This document shows positions 34,640 to 47,602 of a DNA stretch of 64,000 nucleotides, piece after piece. A program made the position numbers and the translations under genes. The stretch covers positions 10,296,001 to 10,360,000 of the forward strand of contig NC_088320.1 of assembly GCF_910592395.1 (NCBI RefSeq), in the 5' to 3' direction. Each line of letters opens with the position of its first letter. Position 1 is the stretch's first letter. This DNA comes from Lineus longissimus. Its lineage: Eukaryota > Nemertea > Pilidiophora > Heteronemertea > Lineidae. A model generated the notes under the pieces. The model saw only the letters and a list, made by a program, of their open reading frames with translations, had not been told where the DNA came from and ran no database searches.

Positions 34640-37600
34640 GTACGTTTCACTTGAATAAGACAGATGTAAACAATGCAAGTTTGATAAAAGAAGCAATTAC
34701 ACTGTTAACCCGTTGACATGAAGGTGGCAGCACCACAGTGTAGTGACTCTTAAAGGGGCAATAGAGATTACACTATGTTATTTCTTAACTTGGAACTGAA
34801 CGTTCGTGCACTTTGATGTGGCTTGAAACAGGTTGAAAAGAAAAGTCTGACTTATCTTAGACATCTGAACATGATACATGAAAGTCCATACTTTTAGTTT
34901 AAACCAGAAATACTAAATTTAGGCCATAACCTGGACATGCGTCATAGAGGTTACATAATGCTGCGCAACCTGAAATTTGGTTGATGGAAATATAGCGTCA
35001 AAGGCTTTAAGATGCCTTCGCAGTTTATAAATCCAAGCGATCTACTGGTTTCACCAGTCCGGTTGATCTCCTAATGTCGCTATCGGTCACCTGTAGCTGA
35101 TTACAGGTAGGCATCAGTCACTTGAGGCTGATTTATACCGTTGGGCATGATTGTCTCTTAGACTTCTACGGTTTCTGCGTAGATCTTACATTATTGTTAT
35201 CAGTGTTAAAATTATAACCCCAAATCTTATTTATAATAACATCCATGAACCCTCTCCATTTGAACCATTCGGTTGCTTTTAGTCCCAGTGATTCAAAAGG
35301 TATCACTGTTTTGTCTGGTCTTAGTAAATCTGAAATATATTTTATCCCTACTTCCTTCCAATGTTTATAAAAGATCATTCTTTGATTAATTTTGATTAAT
35401 TTATTGTACCATAAATTTCCTTCCAATGTCTATAGAAGATCATTCTTTGATTTAATGTCAGGTCAGGTTAGCTACCTGCCACTGGTAACATGTAAGCCAG
35501 TGCCACCTGTCTCAGGTGGGTGACTTGTCACCCAGGGCGGATGAGCTCACCTAGAGCCAACAGCCATCTAGTTCTCCACTAGCATAGCCTCGTGGAAACT
35601 AGACACCGAGGCGACCTGACACACAAGTGACTAGTCACCTTGGGCAGTGGAGAAAGTTCTCCGGGGGAGACTGGCCTCCTTAGCCTTGGCCGGCAACTAG
35701 TCTAGGAGATGGAAAACTCTGTTTTAATTTTAGGTTAGCTACCTGCCACTGGTAACCTGTAAGCCAGTGCCACCTGTCTCAGGTGGTTGACTAGTCACCC
35801 AGGGCGGATAAGCTCATCTAGAGCCAACGGCCATCTAGTTCTCCACTACCATAGCCTCCTGGAAACTAGACACCGAGGCGACCTGACACACAAGTGACTA
35901 GTCACCTTGGGCAGTGGAGAAAGTTCTTCGGGGGAGACTGGCCTCCTTAGCCTTGGCCGGCAACTAGTCTAGGAGATGGAAAACTCTGTTTTAATTTTAG
36001 CTTAGCTACCTGCCACTGGTAACCTGTAAGCCAGTGCCACCTGTCTCAGGTGGTTGACTAGTCACCCAGGGCGGATGAGCTCATCTAGAGCCAACGGCCA
36101 TCTAGTTCTCCACTACCATAGCCTCGTGGAAACTAGACACCGAGGCGACCTGACACACAAGTGACTAGTCACCTTGGGCAGTGGAGAAAGTTCTCCGAGG
36201 GAGACTGGCCTCCTTAGCCTTGGCCGGCAACTAGTCTAGGAGATGGAAAACTCTGTTTTAATTTTAAACTCTATTTTAATTTTGATTAATTTATTGTACC
36301 ATAAATTTCCTTCCGATGTTTATAAAAGATCATTCTTTGATTAATTTTGATTAATTTATTGTACCATAAATATGTTTTTCCTGAGCCACGTGCTTGCAGG
36401 CGCCGCCTACTTTGCCTTAGTGAGCCAATCATATAACATCTTATATTGTAGCATGTGATGTATGTTTTACCAGACTATTATGTGGAAGTATTGTCCTTTC
36501 CTGGATTGGGGGTACCATAAATATGTTTTTCCTGAGCCACGTGCTTGCAGGCGCCGCCTCTTTTGCCTTAGTGAGCCAATCATATAACATCTTATATTGT
36601 AGCATGTGATGTATGTTTTACCAGACTATTATGTGGAAGTATTGTCCTTTACTGGATTGGGGGTACCATAAATATGTTTTTCCTGTGTCACTATGTCACT
36701 TGAGGCTGATTTATACCGTTGGGCATGATTGTCTCTTAGACTTCTACGGTTTCTGCGTAGATCTTACATTATTGTTATCAGTGTTAAAATTATAACCCCA
36801 AATCTTATTCATAATAACATCCATAAACCCTCTCCATTTGAACCATTCGGTTGCTTTTAGTCCCAGTGATTCAAAAGGTATCACTGTTTTGTCTGGTCTT
36901 AGTAAATCTGAAATATATTTTATCCCTACTTCCTTCCAATGTTTATAAAAGATCATTCTTTGATTAATTTTGATTAATTTATTGTACCATAAATTTCCTT
37001 CCAATGTCTATAGAAGATCATTCTTTGATTTAATGTCAGGTCAGGTTAGCTACCTGCCACTGGTAACATGTAAGCCAGTGCCACCTGTCTCAGGTGGGTG
37101 ACTTGTCACCCAGGGCGGATGAGCTCATCTAGAGCCAACAGCCATCTAGTTCTCCACTAGCATAGCCTCGTGGAAACTAGACACCCAGGCGACCTGACAC
37201 AAAAGTGACTAGTCACCTTGGGCAGTGGAGAAAGTTCTCCGGGGGAGACTGGCCTCCTTAGCCTTGGCCGGCAACTAGTCTAGGAGATGGAAAACTCTGT
37301 TTTAATTTTAGGTTAGCTACCTGCCACTGGTAACCTGTAAGCCAGTGCCACCTGTCTCAGGTGGTTGACTAGTCACCCAGGGCGGATAAGCTCATCTAGA
37401 GCCAACGGCCATCTAGTTCTCCACTACCATAGCCTCCTGGAAAGTAGACACCGAGGCGACCTGACACACAAGTGACTAGTCACCTTGGGCAGTGGAGAAA
37501 GTTCTCCGGGGGAGACTGGCCTCCTTAGCCTTGGCCGGCAACTAGTCTAGGAGATGGAAAACTCTGTTTTAATTTTAGCTTAGCTACCTGCCACTGGTAA

Positions 37601-39503
37601 CCTGTAAGCCAGTGCCACCTGTCTCAGGTGGTTGACTAGTCACCCAGGGCGGATGAGCTCATCTAGAGCCAACGGCCATCTAGTTCTCCACTACCATAGC
37701 CTCGTGGAAACTAGACACCGAGGCGACCTGACACACAAGTGACTAGTCACCTTGGGCAGTGGAGAAAGTTCTCCGAGGGAGACTGGCCTCCTTAGCCTTG
37801 GCCGGCAACTAGTCTAGGAGATGGAAAACTCTGTTTTAATTTTAAACTCTATTTTAATTTTTTGATTAATTTATTGTACCATAAATTTCCTTCCAATGTT
37901 GATAAAAGATCATTCTTTGATTAATTTTGATTAATTTATTGTACCAAAAATATGTTTTTCCTGAGCCACGTGCTTGCAGGCGCCGCCTACTTTGCCTTAG
38001 TGAGCCAATCATATAACATCTTATATTGTAGCATGTGATGTATGTTTTACCAGACTATTATGTGGAAGTATTGTCCTTTGCTGGATTGGGGGTACCATAA
38101 ATATGTTTTTCCTGAGCCACGTGCTTGCAGGCGCCGCCTCTTTTGCCTTAGTGAGCCAATCATATAACATCTTATATTGTAGCATGTGATGTATGTTCTA
38201 CCAGACTATTATGTGGAAGTATTGTCCTTTGCTGGATTGGGGGTACCATAAATATGTTTTTCCTGAGCCACGTGCTTGCAGGCGCTGCCTCCTTTGCCTT
38301 AGTGAGCCAATCATATAACATCTTATATTGTAGCATGTGATGTATGTTTTACCAGACTATTATGTGGAAGTATTGTCCTTTGCTGGATTGGGGGTACCAT
38401 AAATATGTTTTTCCTGAGCCACGTGCTTGCAGGCGTCGCCTCCTTTGCCTTAGTGAGCCAATCATGTAACTAACATCTTATATTATAGCATGCGATGTAT
38501 GTTTTACCAGACTATTATGTGGAAGTATTGTCCTTTGCTGGATTGCTGGATTTGGGGTACCATAAATATGTTTTTCCTGAGCCACGTGCTTGCAGGCGCC
38601 GCCTCCTTTGCCTTAGTGAGCCAATCATATAACATCTTATATTGTAGCATGCGATGTATGTTTTACCAGACTATTATGTGGAAGTATTGTCCTTTGCTGG
38701 ATTGGGGGTACCATAAATATGTTTTTCCTGAGCCACGTGCTTGCAGGCGCCGCCTACTTTGCCTTAGTGAGCCAATCATATAACATCTTATATTGTTGCA
38801 TGTGATGTATGTTTTACCAGACTATTATGTTGAAGTATTGTCCTTTGCTGGATTGGGGGTACCATAAATATGTTTTTCCTGAGCCACGTGCTTGCAGGCG
38901 CCGCCTACTTTGCCTTAGTGAGCCAATCATATAACATCTTATATTGTAGCATGTGATGTATGTTTTACCAGACTATTATGTTGAAGTATTGTCCTTTGCT
39001 TGATTGGGGGTACCATAAATATGTTTTTCCTGAGCCACGTGCTTGCAGGCGCCGCCTCTTTTGCCTTAGTGAGCCAATCATATAACATCTTATATTGTAG
39101 CATGTGATGTATTTTTTGACAGACTATTATGTGGAAGTATTGTCCTTTACTGGATTGGGGGTACCATAAATATGTTTTTCCTGAGCCACGTGCTTGCAGG
39201 CGCCGCCTCCTTTGCCTTAGTGAGCCAATCATGTTTTACCAGACTATTATGTGGAAGTATTGTCCTTTGCTGGATTAGGGGTACCATAAATGTGATGTAT
39301 GTTTTACCAGACTATTATGTGGAAGTATTGTCCTTTGCTGGATTCGGGGTACCATAAATATGTTTTTCCTGAGCCACGTGCTTGCAGGCGCCGCCTCCTT
39401 TGCCTTAGTGAGCCAATCATATAACTAACATCTTATATTATAGCATGTGATGTATGTTTTACCAGACTATTATGTGGAAGTATTGTCCTTTGCTGGATTG
39501 GGG
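34640..39503. repeat. Block 7: M, S x3, P x2, partial M, S x3, P x10
   Basis: Compound block. S 35,466-36,266; P 36,360-36,683; partial M 36,684-37,038; S 37,044-37,843; P 37,944-39,503. The P run includes a local duplication GGATTGCTGGATTTGGGG. Confidence 0.9.
38091..38241. repeat. Representative P module (151 bp)
   Basis: From GGTACCATAAATATG to CTGGATTGGG. Within 60 bp it holds CACGTG (E-box), GGCGCC, and AGCCAATCA (a full CCAAT/NF-Y consensus). A short form lacks the 29-31 bases between CCAATCAT and GTTTTACC. Because 151 is not a multiple of 3, chance ORFs run through successive copies in rotating frames; I do not regard them as genes. Confidence 0.85.
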
Positions 39504-40323
39504 GTACGTTTCACTTGAATAAGACAGATGTAAACAATGCAAGTTTGATAAAAGAAGCAATTACACTGTTAACCCGTTGACATGAAGGTGGCAGCACCAC
39601 AGTGTAGTGACTCTTAAAGGGGCAATAGAGATTACACTATGTTATTTCTTAACTTGGAACTGAACGTTCGTGCACTTTGATGTGGCTTGAAACAGGTTGA
39701 AAAGAAAAGTCTGACTTATCTTAGACATCTGAACATGATACATGAAAGTCCATACTTTTAGTTTAAACCAGAAATACTAAATTTAGGCCATAACCTGGAC
39801 ATGCGTCATAGAGGTTACATAACGCTGCGCAACCTGAAATTTGGTTGATGGAAATATAGCGTCAAAGGCTTTAAGATGCCTTCGCAGTTTATAAATCCAA
39901 GCGATCTACTGGTTTCACCAGTCCGGTTGATCTCCTAATGTCGCTATCGGTCACCTGTAGCTGATTACAGGTAGGCATCAGTCACTTGAGGCTGATTTAT
40001 ACCGTTGGGCATGATTGTCTCTTAGACTTCTACGGTTTCTGCGTAGATCTTACATTATTGTTATCAGTGTTAAAATTATAACCCCAAATCTTATTTATAA
40101 TAACATCCATGAACCCTCTCCATTTGAACCATTCGGTTGCTTTTAGTCCCAGTGATTCAAAAGGTATCACTGTTTTGTCTGGTCTTAGTAAATCTGAAAT
40201 ATATTTTATCCCTACTTCCTTCCAATGTTTATAAAAGATCATTCTTTGATTAATTTTGATTAATTTATTGTACCATAAATTTCCTTCCAATGTCTATAGA
40301 AGATCATTCTTTGATTTAATGTC
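39504..40323. repeat. Representative M module
   Basis: From GTACGTTTCACTTG to the start of S. The left half is unidentified and non-coding. The middle has several short hairpins (CTGGTTTCACCAG; ACCTGTA...TACAGGT). The right third is the minus-strand LINE fragment. Twelve full copies in the array. Confidence 0.85.
40030..40290 (-). pseudogene. LINE reverse-transcriptase tail fragment in M (representative)
   Basis: 86 codons on minus with the pattern LWYNKLIKIN...IFYKHWKEVGIKYISDLL...IPFESLGLKA.... This resembles the region after the RT domain in L1/Tx1-type LINEs (W/H-N-x-I, Y-K-x-W-x-x-x-G-I, x-D-L-L). It is cut at both sides, so it is a fossil carried by the satellite, not a gene. Its 5' end is duplicated once (about 70 bp). 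Further copies: 22,639-22,851; 24,330-24,590; 25,635-25,928; 26,356-26,616; 28,233-28,445; 30,267-30,527; 32,717-32,977; 35,166-35,426; 36,744-37,004; 41,875-42,135; 45,157-45,417; 48,129-48,389; 51,411-51,671; 54,240-54,500; and a piece at 21,313-21,392. The linker between S and P is made of the same segment. Confidence 0.6.
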
Positions 40324-43300
40324 AGGTCAGGTTAGCTACCTGCCACTGGTAACATGTAAGCCAGTGCCACCTGTCTCAGGTGGGTGACTTGTCACCCAGG
40401 GCGGATGAGCTCATCTAGAGCCAACAGCCATCTAGTTCTCCACTAGCATAGCCTCGTGGAAACTAGACACCCAGGCGACCTGACACAAAAGTGACTAGTC
40501 ACCTTGGGCAGTGGAGAAAGTTCTCCGGGGGAGACTGGCCTCCTTAGCCTTGGCCGGCAACTAGTCTAGGAGATGGAAAACTCTGTTTTAATTTTAGGTT
40601 AGCTACCTGCCACTGGTAACCTGTAAGCCAGTGCCACCTGTCTCAGGTGGTTGACTAGTCACCCAGGGCGGATAAGCTCATCTAGAGCCAACGGCCATCT
40701 AGTTCTCCACTAGCATAGCCTCGTGGAAACTAGACACCGAGGCGACCTGACACACAAGTGACTAGTCACCTTGGGCAGTGGAGAAAGTTCTCCGGGGGAG
40801 ACTGGCCTCCTTAGCCTTGGCCGGCAACTAGTCTAGGAGATGGAAAACTCTGTTTTAATTTTAGGTTAGCTACCTGCCACTGGTAACCTGTAAGCCAGTG
40901 CCACCTGTCTCAGGTGGTTGACTAGTCACCCAGGGCGGATAAGCTCATCTAGAGCCAACGGCCATCTAGTTCTCCACTACCATAGCCTCCTGGAAACTAG
41001 ACACCGAGGCGACCTGACACACAAGTGACTAGTCACCTTGGGCAGTGGAGAAAGTTCTTCGGGGGAGACTGGCCTCCTTAGCCTTGGCCGGCAACTAGTC
41101 TAGGAGATGGAAAACTCTGTTTTAATTTTAGCTTAGCTACCTGCCACTGGTAACCTGTAAGCCAGTGCCACCTGTCTCAGGTGGTTGACTAGTCACCCAG
41201 GGCGGATGAGCTCATCTAGAGCCAACGGCCATCTAGTTCTCCACTACCATAGCCTCGTGGAAACTAGACACAGAGGCGACCTGACACACAAGTGACTAGT
41301 CACCTTGGGCAGTGGAGAAAGTTCTCCGAGGGAGACTGGCCTCCTTAGCCTTGGCCGGCAACTAGTCTAGGAGATGGAAAACTCTGTTTTAATTTTAAAC
41401 TCTATTTTAATTTTGATTAATTTATTGTACCATAAATTTCCTTCCGATGTTTATAAAAGATCATTCTTTGATTAATTTTGATTAATTTATTGTACCATAA
41501 ATATGTTTTTCCTGAGCCACGTGCTTGCAGGCGCCGCCTACTTTGCCTTAGTGAGCCAATCATATAACATCTTATATTGTAGCATGTGATGTATGTTTTA
41601 CCAGACTATTATGTGGAAGTATTGTCCTTTCCTGGATTGGGGGTACCATAAATATGTTTTTCCTGAGCCACGTGCTTGCAGGCGCCGCCTCTTTTGCCTT
41701 AGTGAGCCAATCATATAACATCTTATATTGTAGCATGTGATGTATGTTTTACCAGACTATTATGTGGAAGTATTGTCCTTTACTGGATTGGGGGTACCAT
41801 AAATATGTTTTTCCTGTGTCACTATGTCACTTGAGGCTGATTTATACCGTTGGGCATGATTGTCTCTTAGACTTCTACGGTTTCTGCGTAGATCTTACAT
41901 TATTGTTATCAGTGTTAAAATTATAACCCCAAATCTTATTCATAATAACATCCATAAACCCTCTCCATTTGAACCATTCGGTTGCTTTTAGTCCCAGTGA
42001 TTCAAAAGGTATCACTGTTTTGTCTGGTCTTAGTAAATCTGAAATATATTTTATCCCTACTTCCTTCCAATGTTTATAAAAGATCATTCTTTGATTAATT
42101 TTGATTAATTTATTGTACCATAAATTTCCTTCCAATGTCTATAGAAGATCATTCTTTGATTTAATGTCAGGTCAGGTTAGCTACCTGCCACTGGTAACAT
42201 GTAAGCCAGTGCCACCTGTCTCAGGTGGGTGACTTGTCACCCAGGGCGGATGAGCTCATCTAGAGCCAACAGCCATCTAGTTCTCCACTAGCATAGCCTC
42301 GTGGAAACTAGACACCCAGGCGACCTGACACAAAAGTGACTAGTCACCTTGGGCAGTGGAGAAAGTTCTCCGGGGGAGACTGGCCTCCTTAGCCTTGGCC
42401 GGCAACTAGTCTAGGAGATGGAAAACTCTGTTTTAATTTTAGGTTAGCTACCTGCCACTGGTAACCTGTAAGCCAGTGCCACCTGTCTCAGGTGGTTGAC
42501 TAGTCACCCAGGGCGGATAAGCTCATCTAGAGCCAACGGCCATCTAGTTCTCCACTACCATAGCCTCCTGGAAACTAGACACCGAGGCGACCTGACACAC
42601 AAGTGACTAGTCACCTTGGGCAGTGGAGAAAGTTCTCCGGGGGAGACTGGCCTCCTTAGCCTTGGCCGGCAACTAGTCTAGGAGATGGAAAACTCTGTTT
42701 TAATTTTAGCTTAGCTACCTGCCACTGGTAACCTGTAAGCCAGTGCCACCTGTCTCAGGTGGTTGACTAGTCACCCAGGGCGGATGAGCTCATCTAGAGC
42801 CAACGGCCATCTAGTTCTCCACTACCATAGCCTCGTGGAAACTAGACACCGAGGCGACCTGACACACAAGTGACTAGTCACCTTGGGCAGTGGAGAAAGT
42901 TCTCCGAGGGAGACTGGCCTCCTTAGCCTTGGCCGGCAACTAGTCTAGGAGATGGAAAACTCTGTTTTAATTTTAAACTCTATTTTAATTTTTTGATTAA
43001 TTTATTGTACCATAAATTTCCTTCCAATGTTGATAAAAGATCATTCTTTGATTAATTTTGATTAATTTATTGTACCAAAAATATGTTTTTCCTGAGCCAC
43101 GTGCTTGCAGGCGCCGCCTACTTTGCCTTAGTGAGCCAATCATATAACATCTTATATTGTATCATGTGATGTATGTTTTACCAGACTATTATGTGGAAGT
43201 ATTGTCCTTTGCTGGATTGGGGGTACCATAAATATGTTTTTCCTGAGCCACGTGCTTGCAGGCGCCGCCTCTTTTGCCTTAGTGAGCCAATCATATAACA

Positions 43301-44630
43301 TCTTATATTGTAGCATGTGATGTATGTTCTACCAGACTATTATGTGGAAGTATTGTCCTTTGCTGGATTGGGGGAACCATAAATATGTTTTTCCTGAGCC
43401 ACGTGCTTGCAGGCGCTGCCTCCTTTGCCTTAGTGAGCCAATCATATAACATCTTATATTGTAGCATGTGATGTATGTTTTACCAGACTATTATGTGGAA
43501 GTATTGTCCTTTGCTGGATTGGGGGTACCATAAATATGTTTTTCCTGAGCCACGTGCTTGCAGGCGTCGCCTCCTTTGCCTTAGTGAGCCAATCATATAA
43601 CATCTTATATTGTAGCATGCGATGTATGTTTTACCAGACTATTATGTGGAAGTATTGTCCTTTGCTGGATTGCTGGATTTGGGGTACCATAAATATGTTT
43701 TTCCTGAGCCACGTGCTTGCAGGCGCCGCCTCCTTTGCCTTAGTGAGCCAATCATATAACATCTTATATTGTAGCATGCGATGTATGTTTTACCAGACTA
43801 TTATGTGGAAGTATTGTCCTTTGCTGGATTGGGGGTACCATAAATATGTTTTTCCTGAGCCACGTGCTTGCAGGCGCCGCCTACTTTGCCTTAGTGAGCC
43901 AATCATATAACATCTTATATTGTAGCATGTGATGTATGTTTTACCAGACTATTATGTTGAAGTATTGTCCTTTGCTGGATTGGGGGTACCATAAATATGT
44001 TTTTCCTGAGCCACGTGCTTGCAGGCGCCGCCTACTTTGCCTTAGTGAGCCAATCATATAACATCTTATATTGTAGCATGTGATGTATGTTTTACCAGAC
44101 TATTATGTTGAAGTATTGTCCTTTGCTTGATTGGGGGTACCATAAATATGTTTTTCCTGAGCCACGTGCTTGCAGGCGCCGCCTCTTTTGCCTTAGTGAG
44201 CCAATCATATAACATCTTATATTGTAGCATGTGATGTATTTTTTGACAGACTAATATGTGGAAGTATTGTCCTTTACTGGATTGGGGGTACCATAAATAT
44301 GTTTTTCCTGAGCCACGTGCTTGCAGGCGCCGCCTCCTTTGCCTTAGTGAGCCAATCATGTTTTACCAGACTATTATGTGGAAGTATTGTCCTTTGCTGG
44401 ATTAGGGGTACCATAAATGTGATGTATGTTTTACCAGACTATTATGTGGAAGTATTGTCCTTTGCTGGATTCGGGGTACCATAAATATGTTTTTCCTGAG
44501 CCACGTGCTTGCAGGCGCCGCCTCCTTTGCCTTAGTGAGCCAATCATGTAACTAACATCTTATATTATAGCATGTGATGTATGTTTTACCAGACTATTAT
44601 GTGGAAGTATTGTCCTTTGCTGGATTGGGG

Positions 44631-47602
44631 GTACGTTTCACTTGAATAAGACAGATGTAAACAATGCAAGTTTGATAAAAGAAGCAATTACACTGTTAAC
44701 CCGTTGACATGAAGGTGGCAGCACCACAGTGTAGTGACTCTTAAAGGGGCAATAGAGATTACACTATGTTATTTCTTAACTTGGAACTGAACGTTCGTGC
44801 ACTTTGATGTGGCTTGAAACAGGTTGAAAAGAAAAGTCTGACTTATCTTAGACATCTGAACATGATACATGAAAGTCCATACTTTTAGTTTAAACCAGAA
44901 ATACTAAATTTAGGCCATAACCTGGACATGCGTCATACAGGTTACATAACGCTGCGCAACCTGAAATTTGGTTGATGGAAATATAGCGTCAAAGGCTTTA
45001 AGATGCCTTCGCAGTTTATAAATCCAAGCGATCTACTGGTTTCACCAGTCCGGTTGATCTCCTAATGTCGCTATCGGTCACCTGTAGCTGATTACAGGTA
45101 GGCATCAGTCACTTGAGGCTGATTTATACCGTTGGGCATGATTGTCTCTTAGACTTCTACGGTTTCTGCGTAGATCTTACATTATTGTTATCAGTGTTAA
45201 AATTATAACCCCAAATCTTATTTATAATAACATCCATGAACCCTCTCCATTTGAACCATTCGGTTGCTTTTAGTCCCAGTGATTCAAAAGGTATCACTGT
45301 TTTGTCTGGTCTTAGTAAATCTGAAATATATTTTATCCCTACTTCCTTCCAATGTTTATAAAAGATCATTCTTTGATTAATTTTGATTAATTTATTGTAC
45401 CATAAATTTCCTTCCAATGTCTATAGAAGATCATTCTTTGATTTAATGTCAGGTCAGGTTAGCTACCTGCCACTGGTAACATGTAAGCCAGTGCCACCTG
45501 TCTCAGGTGGGTGACTTGTCACCCAGGGCGGATGAGCTCATCTAGAGCCAACAGCCATCTAGTTCTCCACTAGCATAGCCTCGTGGAAACTAGACACCCA
45601 GGCGACCTGACACAAAAGTGACTAGTCACCTTGGGCAGTGGAGAAAGTTCTCCGGGGGAGACTGGCCTCCTTAGCCTTGGCCGGCAACTAGTCTAGGAGA
45701 TGGAAAACTCTGTTTTAATTTTAGGTTAGCTACCTGCCACTGGTTACCTGTAAGCCAGTGCCACCTGTCTCAGGTGGTTGACTAGTCACCCAGGGCGGAT
45801 AAGCTCATCTAGAGCCAACGGCCATCTAGTTCTCCACTACCATAGCCTCCTGGAAACTAGACACCGAGGCGACCTGACACACAAGTGACTAGTCACCTTG
45901 GGCAGTGGAGAAAGTTCCCTGGGGGAGACTGGCCTCCTTAGCCTTGGCCGGCAACTAGTCTAGGAGATGGAAAACTCTGTTTTAATTTTAGCTTAGCTAC
46001 CTGCCACTGGTAACCTGTAAGCCAGTGCCACCTGTCTCAGGTGGTTGACTAGTCACCCAGGGCGGATGAGCTCATCTAGAGCCAACGGCCATCTAGTTCT
46101 CCACGACCATAGCCTCGTGGAAACTAGATACCGAGGCGACCTGACACACAAGTGACTAGTCACCTTGGGCAGTGGAGAAAGTTCTCCGAGGGAGACTGGC
46201 CTCCTTAGCCTTGGCCGGCAACTAGTCTAGGAGATGGAAAACTCTGTTTTAATTTTAAACTCTATTTTAATTTTTTGATTAATTTATTGTACCATAAATT
46301 TCCTTCCAATGTTGATAAAAGATCATTCTTTGATTAATTTTGATTAATTTATTGTACCAAAAATATGTTTTTCCTGAGCCACGTGCTTGCAGGCGCCGCC
46401 TACTTTGCCTTAGTGAGCCAATCATATAACATCTTATATTGTAGCATGTGATGTATGTTTTACCAGACTATTATGTGGAAGTATTGTCCTTTGCTGGATT
46501 GGGGGTACCATAAATATGTTTTTCCTGAGCCACGTGCTTGCAGGCGCCGCCTCTTTTGCCTTAGTGAGCCAATCATATAACATCTTATATTGTAGCATGT
46601 GATGTATGTTCTACCAGACTATTATGTGGAAGTATTGTCCTTTGCTGGATTGGGGGTACCATAAATATGTTTTTCCTGAGCCACGTGCTTGCAGGCGCCG
46701 CCTCCTTTGCCTTAGTGAGCCAATCATATAACATCTTATATTGTAGCATGCGATGTATGTTTTACCAGACTATTATGTGGAAGTATTGTCCTTTGCTGGA
46801 TTGGGGGTACCATAAATATGTTTTTCCTGAGCCACGTGCTTGCAGGCGCCGCCTACTTTGCCTTAGTGAGCCAATCATATAACATCTTATATTGTAGCAT
46901 GTGATGTATGTTTTACCAGACTATTATGTTGAAGTATTGTCCTTTGCTGGATTGGGGGTACCATAAATATGTTTTTCCTGAGCCACGTGCTTGCAGGCGC
47001 CGCCTACTTTGCCTTAGTGAGCCAATCATATAACATCTTATATTGTAGCATGTGATGTATGTTTTACCAGACTATTATGTTGAAGTATTGTCCTTTGCTT
47101 GATTGGGGGTACCATAAATATGTTTTTCCTGAGCCACGTGCTTGCAGGCGCCGCCTCTTTTGCCTTAGTGAGCCAATCATATAACATCTTATATTGTAGC
47201 ATGTGATGTATTTTTTGACAGACTAATATGTGGAAGTATTGTCCTTTACTGGATTGGGGGTACCATAAATATGTTTTTCCTGAGCCACGTGCTTGCAGGC
47301 GCCGCCTCCTTTGCCTTAGTGAGCCAATTATGTTTTACCAGACTATTATGTGGAAGTATTGTCCTTTGCTGGATTAGGGGTACCATAAATGTGATGTATG
47401 TTTTACCAGACTATTATGTGGAAGTATTGTCCTTTGCTGGATTCGGGGTACCATAAATATGTTTTTCCTGAGCCACGTGCTTGCAGGCGCCGCCTCCTTT
47501 GCCTTAGTGAGCCAATCATGTAACTAACATCTTATATTATAGCATGTGATGTATGTTTTACCAGACTATTATGTGGAAGTATTGTCCTTTGCTGGATTGG
47601 GG
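44631..47602. repeat. Block 9: M, S x3, P x8
   Basis: S 45,457-46,257, P 46,356-47,602. Shares AAGTTCCCTGGGG and CTCCACGACC variants in S with blocks 11 and 12. Confidence 0.9.

Larger units (their letters stand above)
39504..44630. repeat. Block 8: duplicate of block 7 with one extra S
   Basis: Same compound order with S x4 (40,330-41,397), P x2, partial M at 41,816, S x3, P x10. The 263-bp length excess over block 7 is close to one S monomer. Confidence 0.9.

Noticed and set aside
40030-40290. LINE-like ORF under selection because it is open in many copies
   Set aside because: Copies are recent duplicates, so shared openness does not show constraint, and the fragment lacks catalytic RT motifs.
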